Part shown: piece after piece, positions 30,952 through 42,121 of the stretch
Position numbering within the stretch: position 1 is the first letter of the stretch
How the letters are laid out: every line of letters starts with the position of its first letter
Assembly (NCBI GenBank): GCA_012656075.1
Contig: JAAKBF010000033.1
Coordinates: 434,001 to 498,000, forward strand
Direction: 5' to 3'
DNA: 64,000 bases
From: Phytophthora hibernalis
Taxonomy: Eukaryota > Oomycota > Peronosporomycetes > Peronosporales > Peronosporaceae
Notes under the pieces: model-generated
Told to the model about the DNA's origin: nothing
Seen by the model: the letters and a program-made list of their open reading frames with translations, nothing else
Databases searched by the model: none
Translations under genes and position numbers: made by a program

Positions 30952-33609
30952 ATGGCCATGGACGACGACAGTAGCAGCGAGGACCTCCACCCCGGCGGCG
31001 GCGGCTGCGACGTGTGTCAGGCCGCGGCCGCCGCCCTGCGCTGCGAAGCCTGCCGCCTGGACCTGTGTGTCGCCTGCTCGCGCGCGCGCACCGCAGCAGC
31101 CTGCACCTGACCACGGGCCGCTTCCACTTCTACCGCCAGGCGCAGGACGCGCCCGAGTCGGCGTCCACCGCGTCGGCGCCCAACTCGCCCGAGCTGCGCC
31201 ACAGCGACGCGCTCTGGGGCTTCGACGACGCGCTCACGCAGAGTCTGCGCGCGCTCACGTTCGCCACGGACGAGGAGGCGCCCACAGTGACCGCGTCCCC
31301 CGCCGCAGCCACAGCCGTCGAGAGACGACCGCGCAGCTTCTCGGACTACGCGGCGCTGGGAGACGCCGCGCGCTGGCGGGCGCAGGGCGAACTGGGCGAG
31401 CTCTGGGACGCGCTGCGGACGGACTTCGCCTCGCGCCACGTGGTCGTGCGCTGCGGCGCCGGCGCCTGGGACGCGCTGGACGTGCGTCGCGTCGTGGACC
31501 GCCTCAACGTACGTAGGGAGCTGCTGAGGTTGACGCGTCGGTTGGGCGGTGTGTTAATTGCTGTTGTTGTTGTTGTAACCTATTGCAGAACTTTGGTACG
31601 GTGGCGAGCACGCGGCGCGAGCTGACTGCGGGCGGCCTGCTCTTCTGCACCTTCTTCGACCTCACGAGCGCCGTGGCCGCCGTGGATCGCTGGCGCGCCG
31701 ACGCGGACGTCATCGGCTTCTGCCTGCCGTACGAGCTGCCGGACGACGTCAACTCGGCTACGCTGCTCGTGCGGTTCACGTTGGGCGCACCACTGGTTAC
31801 GGCGGCCGAGCTGCGCCACGTCTGCACGTGCTTCGGCCAAGTGGCGAGCGTGCTGCAGCCCGAGGCGCACACGCCCAAGTACATTGTCGAGTACGGAGAC
31901 TCGCGCGCGCTACCTGCTGCACTCAATGGATTGCCGCACGCTTTTCACATGAGTGGGCCGCTGTCGGTGGCGCGCACAACGCCGCCGACCTTGGACGTCG
32001 CCAAACTCAAGATCTTCCAGGAATGTCTGAGTCGCGCGGCAGCCACTCACCCGCGGGTCGCTAGGACTCGGCCCAAGAGCTTCTCGTCCAGCAGCACGTC
32101 GCTTCTGACGTCACCGACGTCGTCCGTTGCGTCGTCGATCAACGCGTCCTTCCTGGAAGGTGCTAGCAACAACAGCCCGATGGCGTCCACCAACTCGGCC
32201 ACGTATCCATGCCAAGGGGAACTCACGTCTCCGGTGTTGATGCCGCAGGAAGAGCAGCAGATCTGGGCGAGACCGCCAGCCCGAGCCAGAAGCAATTCGT
32301 CATCGGCATATCTTGGCGGGTCGTTGTCATCCAGCAGCTTCGGCGACTCATCGCCGTATCCCAACGGGTTTACGCTTCCGTCCTCCAGCAACATCGGCAC
32401 GTTGTCCAGTCGCACGAATGGATATTTGTCGTTCCAGGCTCCTCATCAATTGCAGCCTGCCAACAACCAGATATCTCCTTCCGCCGCTGAGCAGCAGCAG
32501 CAACCTTATTACGACTTTCGAGGACGTCAGCGCATGCAGACCAAATTTCCCCTATGAGAGGAGGTTACAGCAACAACGATCACTTCTTCCGAGCGAGTGC
32601 TGTGCCGAGCGGCGGACACGCTGGGGGTCATGGTGGTGGCTCTACAGGACGCATGGTGTCCGGACGTAACGACCAAGGCACAGGCGAGTTCAGCTTATTG
32701 ATTGAAAAAGTTGCGTCAGGCGAGGACAGGCGAACAACGCTGATGATCCGCAACATCCCCAACAAGTATACGCAGCAGATGCTGCTCACAGAGATCAATC
32801 GCAACCATCGCGGGAACTACGACTTTTTCTACCTGCCCATCGACTTCAAGAACAAGTGCAACATGGGCTACGCTTTCATCAACTTCGTTGAGGCAGCGCA
32901 CATCGAAGCATTTCACAACGAGTTTGACGGCCAGAAGTGGACCAACTTCAACAGCGAGAAGGTCTGTGCCATCTCGTACGCGCGGTTGCAGGAAAGCAAG
33001 CCATGATCGCGCGTTTCAGAATTCAAGTTTGCTGGAAAACACGAGTCTTACCGCCCGCTGGTATTCGGCAGTTCGGGGCCAAACCGCGGCAAACCGGAGC
33101 CATTTCCGACCCCTAAGCAACTCGTTCACAAAAAGCAGTCTGTGCACTCACATTCTCAAGGAATTCTTGGTGCTGACGACTATGGCAGCTACGTAGCCCA
33201 TCGAATCTATGCGCAGCAGCCTCAGCAGCAGCAGTTGCAACATGTCCAGCAACAGCAGCACTCGCTTGCCGTTTATCCTCAGCAGCTCCTGGGGATGCCC
33301 CAGCATGCCATGCCTCCTATTCCGACAGCCAATGGGCTCCACTTCGGCATGCAGGCATTACCGCTGCAGTACATTCCTTCGTACCAGCAGAACGACCCCA
33401 ACTGGCGTCGCCGTTTTTGTATGGGGTGGCGAGGATGCCGTCGAATGCGCTGGATTACACGCATTGAGGCATTGGCGCTGCACACTTGCACAAGCCAGAG
33501 CAGAGTGTCCTGTCCTTCCAGCTTGGCGACTCAACTCCCTGCCTGCCTTCGTATTATTTTGTTGAGCGCTTGTGTACTCTTGTTTACTTTTTGGCTTGCT
33601 GGTTTTTGA
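30952..33609 (+). CDS. B-box plus Mei2-like RNA-binding protein
   Basis: Near the N-terminus CDVC, CEAC and CVAC with a following His form a B-box-like zinc site. An intron (about 31509-31586) precedes degenerate RRM-type sequence (NFGTVASTRRELTAGGLLFCTFFD, ATLLVRFTLGAP). After a long Ser-rich and Gln-rich linker comes the Mei2 C-terminal RRM: TTLMIRNIPNKYTQQML, NYDFFYLPIDFKNKCNMGYA, CAISYARLQ. In plants and yeast such proteins bind RNA to control meiosis and differentiation. A Gln-rich tail follows to about 33400. Frame breaks occur in a CG repeat near 31080, near 32550, and three times within 32988-33050. The final stop is uncertain; 33609 is the end of the last open frame. Confidence 0.78.
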
Positions 33610-33730
33610 TACCTGCTCACTGTGTACTTTGATTAGTTAGTTGGCTTAGCTCGGTAACTCGCTCGCAAATACAGCAATGAACAGTAACTGAAATGCATAC
33701 GATGAGCAAAGAGGGATCCAGCAGCTCAGA

Positions 33731-36700
33731 TCACGAGGCGAAGAGGAATCGCAGGTCTTCTTCGGTAAGACGGCAGATAGCGCTCACGTTCGCTCCGACG
33801 GTTCCTTCAAAGATCAACTGCTTCTTCTCCTGCAGCTTCAGGATGCGCTCCTCCACCGTGCCAGCGATGATGAAGCGAGTGGCTTGAATGGGCTTGAACT
33901 GGCCCAGGCGGTGAGTGCGATCGATTGCCTGGTTTTCAGCCGCAGGGTTCCACCACGGGTCCATCAGGAAAATGCTGCAATAAATACAAAAAGCAAAGTT
34001 AGATGATAGAAGCAGGCCCAGCAAGAGCAAGCACACTTACTGCGACGCAACGGTCAGGTTGAGTGCAACGCCGCCAGCCTTGAGACTGATCAAGAAGGCT
34101 GTCACTGTTGGGTCGTCACGGAAGGCTTTAATGGTTCGATCTCGCACAGCCATGCTCATGTTGCCCGATAACTTTACACACTTGACCCCACCAAGCTGTA
34201 GTCGATGCTGGATGATATCCAGCATGTTGACAAACTGTGAGAAAATGATGGCTTTCCCGGACGGGTCTCGAATACGCATGAGCTCGAGCTCCTGCATAAG
34301 TGCTTCAATCTTGGTGCTGGACTGGAAAGCGTGGACGTCGGATATTCTGTGGAGGATGCTGTTCCGATGAAAGCTGGACAAGTTCACTGCCTTTGGCGAG
34401 CGGCTGCTCGCTGGGTTGGCTGACTGGTTTGAAGCATCGACGTGTGTTTCAACCGTCCGAGAAAGATCAACCGTCAGTGATTTTGAGCACGTTGTGCATA
34501 TCGCTTCTCCGCCAGCAGGAATTGACTCGATGTATTCCTTCACACACTCCCTGCAGAACTCGTGTCCACATTTTGCAACAACCCCATCTTCCACATACTC
34601 GTGGCAGATAGTGCATGCTCGCTCGTCCTCGGGACTACTGCTTTCACTTGTGTTGAAGGGCTGCTGTTCCACCAATGGTACAGCTGAGCTTGGGAGTTGG
34701 AGTGCGGGGTTCGACTTGGAGTAGCTGACGAGGTATGGGTGGTCTACTGCCTGGCGAAGTCGTATGAGGAGGTCGAAGATGTGGGCATAATTGTTCAACA
34801 GCGTTCCCGACGACACATAGGTGTTGAACTGCGCTTGGCTTTGCGTGTAAATTGCCTCGTAGAAATCGTTTTCACGTTCATCCAGCCGGTCCTTTCGAAT
34901 ACGTACCAACTTGGGCGGAAGCGAAATATCGTCTGCACGTCCTTCCTTCGTTCGACGCAGTAAAATCTACAAGTGCATCACGTTAGATACGCGATGTCTT
35001 CGATGTCTTCGATGTCTTCGAAGATCAGGTTAGTTGGGAACTTACGTGTTGGAGGACGTCATTTTGCAAACGTTGGATTGCAATTTTGCCTTCGGCAACG
35101 TAGCCGTATGCCTGAATCGGGATAACCACCTTCTTGTTGAAGTATGAGTAGTGCTTAATCGCACTGTGGCTGCATTGCGCACATTTCTTATCGGGGAAGC
35201 TGGGGGCAACAAATAGTCAGATCCAATCTGACGACAATCGTCAGAACCGCCCAAGAGCGAGCGACACGTACTTGTAGTCCAGCATTTGGCAATCGCACTC
35301 GTTGCAGTGGTAATACGCGTACTTCTTTACTTGGAGAAACCGGACCAAAGAAAACAACTCGCCAATTCGGTTTTGCAGAGGCGTGCCTGTACACAGAAAT
35401 TGGTAGGTTAGACTTCAGTCGCTTGACCCAGCTTCTACTGCAGCTCATGCTCACCTGACAAGCACCACTTGTATGTAGACTTCAGCTCAAACACACCGCG
35501 CGCAGTATTGCAGTTCCGGTCTTTGATGTAATGTGCTTCGTCTAGAACAATTCGCGTCCACTTAATATTGTGAAGCGGCGACTTGCCTTTTGTCTTCTGG
35601 AAAGTTGGCTTTTTGTCATCATCCTCAACCTTCTTCTTCGAGCGAGGGTTCGCTCGACCTCTCGACTTTTGTGTTGATTTCTTCAAGTCATCGTATTCCT
35701 CCTCTTCACTCGTTTCCCCAGCGGCTTTCTTCTTGGGTTTCTTCTTTTGCTGCTTGTCTTGTAGCGCAGTCTTTCTCGCATTTGGTCCGCAAAAGTACTT
35801 GTTGTGCGAGATCAACTTGTCCGGTAAATACTTCTTCCCGCAGTACTTGCACGCAACCTTTGACCAACCGAGTGTTTTCCGAATTTCACTTTCAATGATG
35901 GAGTAAGTCGTCAGTACAATATCGTACGAGGCAATTTTCTCCACTAAATCGAGACGCTTGGGCCCGTGGTGGATGTACACGGACAAAAGTCCAGGCTCCA
36001 CAAATCTCTCGATCTCACTTTGCCATTGCATCACTGCAACGAGTGGGCACACAACAAGCGTGCCACCGTGTACAACAGAAGAGCGCCGAGCTTTGGCACT
36101 TTTCCCACTTGCAGCTGGACCCTTTTCTCGAATATTTTCGAGTATGAGTGATATAGCCTGAATTGTCTTTCCCATGCCCATTTCGTCCGCAAGAATACCG
36201 CCCTTGTAGCTGCCCTCTTCCTGCCCAACCATCCATGCCAGCGCTTCCTCTGGTAGGAAGAAGAGTAGCTGTCAAGTACTTTGACGGCTCCTTCTCTGGC
36301 ATTCGGTCTTTCTTGATGAAGTGATCATCCGCGAGGTCAAGTCGTTCATCAATAACGCCATCCAGGTCGTTTTCTCCATGTATTCACGAACTCGTTTTTG
36401 GTCTGCCAGTGTTAGCCTTGATAGCCCTTCAATTGGATCATCCTTCTTTGTTTTCTTCTTTGCGGGTGTCTTGTCGATCTCCTGAGCGTGGGGTCCGCCT
36501 CCGTAGAGTCTTTCTTCAGTAGTTTGGCGGCTTTTAGACCGAGCGCAGTGCACTCCAAATGCTGTTGAAGAGTCCCCGAGCACAAGTTAGGCGTGTACTG
36601 TAGTCAGAAAACACGAATCAAACAGTGCACTCACTTTGTAGTACGTCGTTGCACCAAACATCGAGTGGAGAATGTCGATGCCAACGCGGAGTTTCTTGAC

Positions 36701-37723
36701 CGGGAACTTCTGCTCGCAGCTCTTACACTGCATTCACAACATTTTCGCAATCTGTCAGCTTAAGAAATACCTCAGCCTTCAATAACAGTTATGTACCTTT
36801 GCTCTGGCGTTGGGCGCGTATTCAATGAAGTAACGGGGGCCAACGTAGCCATCGTCGTCTTCCGAGCTCTCGTTCTCGCTGACATCAATATCCAGCGAGT
36901 CCACATCACTAGCACCAGCCCTGTAATTGGCTAAGTACTGTGAAGCGGCAGCTTGAGGCGTTATCTGCTGTGTTGCACGTCGAATGACTGCTCTCTTTTG
37001 CTTCGCGGGGGCTTTGTCGTCACTGAATGTCTCTTCACCAGCGTCCGGTTTTCTGAGACCTCCGCCACTGAGTCCTCGTCCTCCTCAGACGAGCTCTCCC
37101 CAACGAAGTCGCTGTCTGCATCGTTATCTTCGTCGTATTCGTGCTCCTCGTCACGAGAAGCGATCGCTACTTTCCGATACGCAGTGCGGACCGTTCGACC
37201 AACCGCTCGAGATTTCGCTGGGGTTGCACCTGCGCCTTCTTCTTCATGGCAGCCTTCCCATTCATCCGCTTCGGGAGCGTCGTGGCGATGGGCTCGTCGT
37301 CGTCCTCCTCCTCCTTGGGGAGCTCCTGGCCACTCGCCGTCTCTTGGGCGGCGGCTCCAGCTGCTCGTCCTCCAGAGCCTCCACCGCTCGCTTCTTCCCA
37401 TTGGCTGTTGGTTTGCCTCCATCGCAGTCCACGCACTTCCACAGCTGCGGACGACGGCGCAAAGGCGGCGAGAGGCAACCCAGATGGAAGGTCTTCGCGC
37501 AGGCACAACATACCACCGTCACACGCTGCGAGTGCTGCATGCACACCACACACACGGCCACGTCCGCGTCCGCGTCCGACTCGCTCGACGACTGCTGCTG
37601 CTCTTGCTGCTGCGTGGATCGCAGTCTCACCATCACTCGCTTTCCACTTGCGTCTTGGACTTCAAATTGCCGACTGCCAGGATGTTGCAACAGGCACCAG
37701 CAGAATGAAGGTCGGGCGAACAT
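33731..37723 (-). CDS. RAD16: RAD16-type SNF2 helicase with PHD and PARP-type zinc fingers
   Basis: SNF2 translocase and RING ligase of the RAD16 group, which in yeast acts in global-genome nucleotide excision repair. Reading from 37723: a PHD finger (CVVCMQHSQRVTVVCCAC, HLGC, CVDC), an acidic linker, then a PARP-type finger CKSCEQKF with YYKHLEC across an intron. The SNF2 core has GILADEMGMGKTIQAI, LVVCPLVAVMQWQ and VLDEAHYIKDRN. A RAD16-type Cys pair region lies near 35150-35350. A RING (CTICHEYVEDGVVAKCGHEFC) sits inside the helicase, and then SGKAIIFSQFVNMLDII and DPWWNPAAENQAIDRTHRLGQ. Several introns are clear. Frame breaks are needed near 37300, 37190, 36500, 36280 and 35450. The last exon ends RFLFAS. 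Confidence 0.85.
34990..35022. repeat. Short cgatgtctt tandem repeat in an intron
   Basis: Three to four copies of the 9-bp unit gatgtcttc lie in non-coding sequence between two RAD16 exons. Confidence 0.7.
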
Positions 37724-37967
37724 AGACGGACGTAGGTAATCTTGGCGTTTTGGCGGTCAAGGTGATCGAAAGCGAACTCTTGGCGCCAACAACGAACAAA
37801 TCAAGGGGCACTTCAAGTGCATGTAATAAAGGCAACTTCATTAGCGACAACTTCCAAACGGCATGCCTTGCTTCTGCACATCGCAACAATTGGTACATGT
37901 AGGACTTCCGACACCCTGAGAGATTAGATTAAGGAGGATTAATCTTGCTGATCATATCACTTACGTC

Positions 37968-39555
37968 TTACGAGACGGTCATGGAGGTCAAGTGCGCGAA
38001 GGAGCCCGGAGGCAGCACCAGCTTCTTGCGAGAACGCAGCGCGCTCTCGTTGTTGATTTTCTCTAGCAGCTGACGGAACTGCTCCACCTCGCGGTCGATC
38101 TCGTCCTCCTCCGGGTCGCGCACCTCCGTGTCCGAGTCGCCGCTCCCATCTGTAGACCCCAACGCGGGCTGCTCCTTTCCCCGAGCTGCTGCTGGCTTGT
38201 GCTGGGGCGACGCAGACTGTGTACCAATGTCTTGCGGACTCACCTTCTCTGTTGCCTTCTGCGCAGCGGCCTCTTTTTGCGGCGCTTCTTGTCCTTTTTG
38301 TTCTTCTTCTTCCTGCTGCTACTGGAAGGTTTCTGACTTGCCTTGAGGTCTGCGAGCTCGTCTCGGAGCAGCTCCGCCTGGATAGCGAGCGACTGCTGCA
38401 ATGCCTCTTGGTACGCGTCTTCCAACTGTTGGGTTCGGACACACACACTCGTGATTAGCTAAAGTCATGAAGGTCGCTGACATGTCAACTTCGCACCTGT
38501 TCTCGAAACTTGATGGCTAACACCTCCAGCAGGTATTCCTGTGCAAGATGTGACGTGTTCGCCCCGGGGCATGTGTCGTCGACGTCGTCCTCTTCGCTGT
38601 CTTCACTGTCGTCATCGTCGAAGCCAGACCGGAATGGCGAGACGTAGCTGAACTGCTCGCCGCAACGGATCAGGTCCATAATGAAGTCCGTATGGTCCTC
38701 CCGAATAATGATATAGCGTTCCTCTTTCTGAATCAGTCGCAGCAGCTCGTCCTCCTGCCGCTTGCCCACTTCTAACGCGGCCAAGTACTCGTCCGAGAGC
38801 ATGCCGCCCTTGGTGCCCCGCCTCTCCTCGCGCTCCAGCTCATACTTAAACACCAGCTCCTCCTCCTCCAGCACCAGCTCTTCGGCCGCGAGCATCTCGT
38901 CGTCGGACTCGTCCTCCAGCTCGTCTGCGTCTTCCTCCTCTTCGTCCTCCTCGTCGTCATCTTCATCTTCATCGTCTTCGTCTTCGTCATCCTCTTCGTC
39001 GTCCAGAAAGGGCGGGAAGACACTAAAAACATCCTGCAGCGAGCGACTGCCCGAGCGCTTCCGTTCGTGGTCTTCCCACTCGGCAATGACGTTGTCGTGG
39101 CACTCGCAGCACAGGTTTTGGCCCACTAGGAACTGGTCCAGCGCCGTCAAGTATCCTTCGCGTCGGATCCGCAGCAGTCGTCGCTTGGCCACGAGTGACA
39201 GTTCCCTCCAGAAGTTGATGAGCTCCTCGCGCGTGTAGCCCTTTGGCCCGTGGAGCCCCACGACGCTGTCGTTGCTGCTCGTGGAGCCCGTGGACGCCAC
39301 AACAGCAGATGATGACCCCCGCTGCCCGCGCGCTCGGCTCTGGGCAGGAAGCGGCCGCTGAGCTCCCGTGCAAAGTCGCCGTCGGTGGGCCACGGATTGC
39401 TGCGGCATACAGAGAGCGAGTGAGTCAGTGGCGCGTCTCACACACTTAAAGAGGGACACCGCGTACCGGTACTTGCGCGCCAGCATGAAGCCCGAGGAGC
39501 GCCGTAGCAGGCGGTGGCGGTGGAGCAGCTCCGGCTTGTGCGTCGCTCGCGTCAT
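37968..39555 (-). CDS. NST1-like acidic protein
   Basis: Resembles the stress-response NST1-like family of plants and oomycetes; function uncertain. Exons: a start at MTRATHKPELLHRHRLLRRS (39555) to a GTACGCG donor near 39467, one from about 39412 to 38497, and 38425 to 37968. The family block is GYTREELINFWRELSLVAKR, then LCCECHDNVIAEWEDHE. A very long Asp/Glu run lies at 38900-39000. The last part has a coiled coil (LEDAYQEALQQSLAIQAELL) and a Lys-rich patch. Two homopolymers are one base short for the frame: CCCCC at 39316-39320 and TTTTT at 38274-38278. With those restored, one protein from 39555 to 37968 results. Confidence 0.65.
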
Positions 39556-39643
39556 GGGGGCGAGGTTAGTTTCTATCGGATAGAAAAGTGATTGAGTCCC
39601 ACTAAAAGTGGGGGTAGAAGCGTGCGTGTCCCAATATAAAAGA

Positions 39644-40519
39644 ATGTCCTCGCTCGCAGCGACACAGGCGGACGGGTACTACTACCCGGCGGATTGGCGA
39701 CCCGAGTATGGCTCGCTCAACGCGTTCCGGGGCTCGCACCCGCTGGGAAAACGTGCCAAGCGACTGGCGAGTGACGCGGAGCTGGTGGTGCGCTTCGAGA
39801 TGCCCTTCAGCGTCTGGTGCGGCGGCTGCGACACGCACATCGGCCGCGGCGTGCGCTTCAACGCGCGGAAGACGCGCACGGGCAGCTACTTGAGCTCCGC
39901 CGTGTGGGACTTTCGCATGCGCTGCGCCAGCTGCGGCGGAGAGATGGCGATCCGGACGGACCCCAAGGCGCGCGACTACGAACTCGTGAGTGGTGTGCGG
40001 AGGAAGGCGCAGGCGGAGGAGACGCAGGAGGAGACGGAGCCGCTGAACGACCCGCGACTGGCGGCGCAACTGCAACGCGAACCGTTCCTGAGGCTGCAGC
40101 ACGAGGAGGAGGACAAGCGCAAGGCTAAGAAGCGATCGAGGGGGCTTGATGCACTCGCGCAGCTGCAGGACGCCGAGTTCAAGGACGACTACGCCAGCAA
40201 CGCGGCGCTTCGAGCGCAGTTCAGGAGCAAGAAGAAGCAGAGGAAGAGCAGAGAACAGGAGGCTGAGCGACTCGGACTGAGCATCCCACTGCTGGACGTG
40301 CATGTGGACGACGTGGTGGCGTCCAGGGCAGTCGTGTTCAAGGACATCCCGCAGAAACGGCGAGTGACGTCTAAATCCCGTTCGCAGAGGACACCCACTA
40401 AGGCTGCAAAGCTCGACTCGTTCCAGCATTTCGGCGACTCTGTGGGCTCGCAATTGCAGCGCCTGAAAGCGGCCAAACGAGCTGCGACGAAGCGGACAGC
40501 GACGTCTTCCCGGAGGTGA
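39644..40519 (+). CDS. YJU2B: CWC16-family splicing factor, YJU2B/CCDC130-like
   Basis: Single exon, 291 aa. The N-terminal half matches the CWC16 family (YJU2/CCDC94 and YJU2B/CCDC130), spliceosome proteins of the catalytic steps. Blocks: YYYPADWRPEYGSLN, HPLGKRAKRL, VRFEMPFSVWCGGCDTHIGR, GVRFNARK and RMRCASCGGEMAIRTDP. Two CxxC pairs form the zinc site. The YYPADW opening and the SGVRRK ending of the core fit the YJU2B branch. The rest is a charged, Lys-rich helical tail ending in a basic KRTATSSRR. The start at 39644 was chosen over a 12-codon-longer one because it sits just before the family sequence. No correction is needed. Confidence 0.9.
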   Translation: MSSLAATQADGYYYPADWRPEYGSLNAFRGSHPLGKRAKRLASDAELVVRFEMPFSVWCGGCDTHIGRGVRFNARKTRTGSYLSSAVWDFRMRCASCGGEMAIRTDPKARDYELVSGVRRKAQAEETQEETEPLNDPRLAAQLQREPFLRLQHEEEDKRKAKKRSRGLDALAQLQDAEFKDDYASNAALRAQFRSKKKQRKSREQEAERLGLSIPLLDVHVDDVVASRAVVFKDIPQKRRVTSKSRSQRTPTKAAKLDSFQHFGDSVGSQLQRLKAAKRAATKRTATSSRR

Positions 40520-40629
40520 GTCGGCTAGTAATTCCTACAGCGACGTATTTTATTCCTGCCTGCATCGTCCACTCAAATGACAAATGTATTCAATCTTCCT
40601 TCATAAAATAAGTTTGTTGCTAGATAACG

Positions 40630-41549
40630 TCACTCGAGAGCTGCACAGAGGCGCGGGACGTCGTTGCACAGCACTGCGAGCGACTTGAAGGCTCGGTCCT
40701 CGTCTCCTTGCCACACCTGCAGACACTCCTGGGCTGTCATCACCAGCTCGCTCGTGTAATTTGCGTCTTCACTGTAGGCGCAATACGCCAGCAGCACGCG
40801 CACGAGACTCCTCTTGTCGCTCTCGCTCGCGCCAGCCGCGTGTTCTTCCACGTCCTTTGTAATGACGTCGAAGTTGTCGTGTTTGCCGCGCAGAATGAAC
40901 TCGTCCACGTGCATGGACGTGTCCGAGATGCTGGAGGCCAATTGCAGCAGTCGCTCGCCCTCACTCTGGCTGGCGTCGCTCTCTTCTGTCTGGTTGTCCT
41001 CAAGCTCGGCGTAGAACGCGCGGTCCTCGTCCAGCTTGGGCAGCAGCTCGTACTCGTCGCTCAGCTGGTCGTCGTCCTCCTCCGGCGTCTCCCGCTCCGT
41101 CTGCTGCGTCTCCTCCTCTACTCTCCGCGTCTCCGCCTCCAGCTTGGCGCTCAGCTGCAGCTCCCGGAGGCTCTTCGCAGGCTGCGGCTTCGTCTCGAAT
41201 ACGGCGTTGAACTCGTCGAACACGTCGTCGGCCACGTCGTCACAGTCCTGCAGCTGCGGCCTGGCGCTGGCCACGAACTTCTTGGCGAGGAACACGAGTG
41301 ACGCGATGAGCGCAGCCCTGGCGCGGACACTGGCGGCCTCCACCCAGCAGCTCGTCACAGCGGCCGCCAACGTTATGCGCGAGGAAAGGGCGCGCAGCAG
41401 AGCCGCCTGCTGTGCCTGGCACCGCCGCTGCAGGGGAGAGCCGCGGCGCTGGCGGCCTCGAAGCGCCCCACTTGAGCCCGCACGAGCGCGTACACGGCCT
41501 CGGAGCGACTGTGCGCGCGGCAGACCGACGACACGAGCAGGTTGCCCAT
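40630..41549 (-). CDS. Oomycete protein of unknown function; source of the 7.5 kb copy
   Basis: Not recognised. From MGNLLVSSVCRAHSRSEAVY (41549) the frame runs to a CCCC run (GGGG on the plus strand near 41432). One more base there would join it to the long frame QRRCQAQQAALLRALSS that ends at 40630. The middle has an Ala-rich hydrophobic stretch (AALIASLVFLAKKF) that could be membrane-associated. Then come DDVFDEFNAVFETKPQPAK, a Glu-rich coil and a helical C-terminus (LVRVLLAYCAYSEDANY, DVPRLCAALE). A shortened relative lies at 7454-7780. The protein may be mitochondrial or peroxisomal, but this is only a guess. Confidence 0.55.
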
Positions 41550-42121
41550 GTCTTGAGCTGTCAATTGAGGATAAAGTGCTCAACCCAAGAATAGGTTGCA
41601 AGTCCTCCAAAAGTCGAACACAGCGAAAAGGGACACCCACCAAGAATGCTGCTTGGATACATTTCAAAGTAAGTTTACCGGTACGCGCTGTTCCACGTCA
41701 TACTAATAATTCACGTGAACCCTGCACTCCACTTGCCTCGGGCGAACTCGGTAGATTGCCACTACTGTTGCAGCTCCGCCGCACCGACTTACCTATATCC
41801 GTGCGCGCACAGTTCCGGACCACCTCGATTCCATACAAGGTCGAGCTTGAAACATGGTAACTTATATACATACTTCGTAATAGTTCTGCGCCACAGTTCC
41901 CCCTGTCGTTGCGGTCTGCTTGAAGCAGCTCATTTTGAAGCCATCTTGGAGCAACAATCAGCGGCGCTGATTGCCATCCACGTCTATGTAAACTGTTGAC
42001 TCGACACACCATCCAGACACAAACTGAAGCAGCTGAGCAAATTGACAATGACATCAGCTCGAGCACGCGCCTCCATCACTTCCGAATTCGCCAGCCAGTT
42101 GCTCGCATTCCCAGTCCAGAC
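41550..42121. other. Intergenic between divergent genes
   Basis: About 570 bp upstream of the unknown gene and DGAT2. It holds TACCGGTA at 41676. Open frames here show no motif. Nothing else recognised. Confidence 0.35.

Noticed and set aside
38762..39238. Ser-rich plus-strand frame
   Set aside because: Complement of the Asp/Glu run in the NST1-like gene; poly-Ser arises from the repeat.
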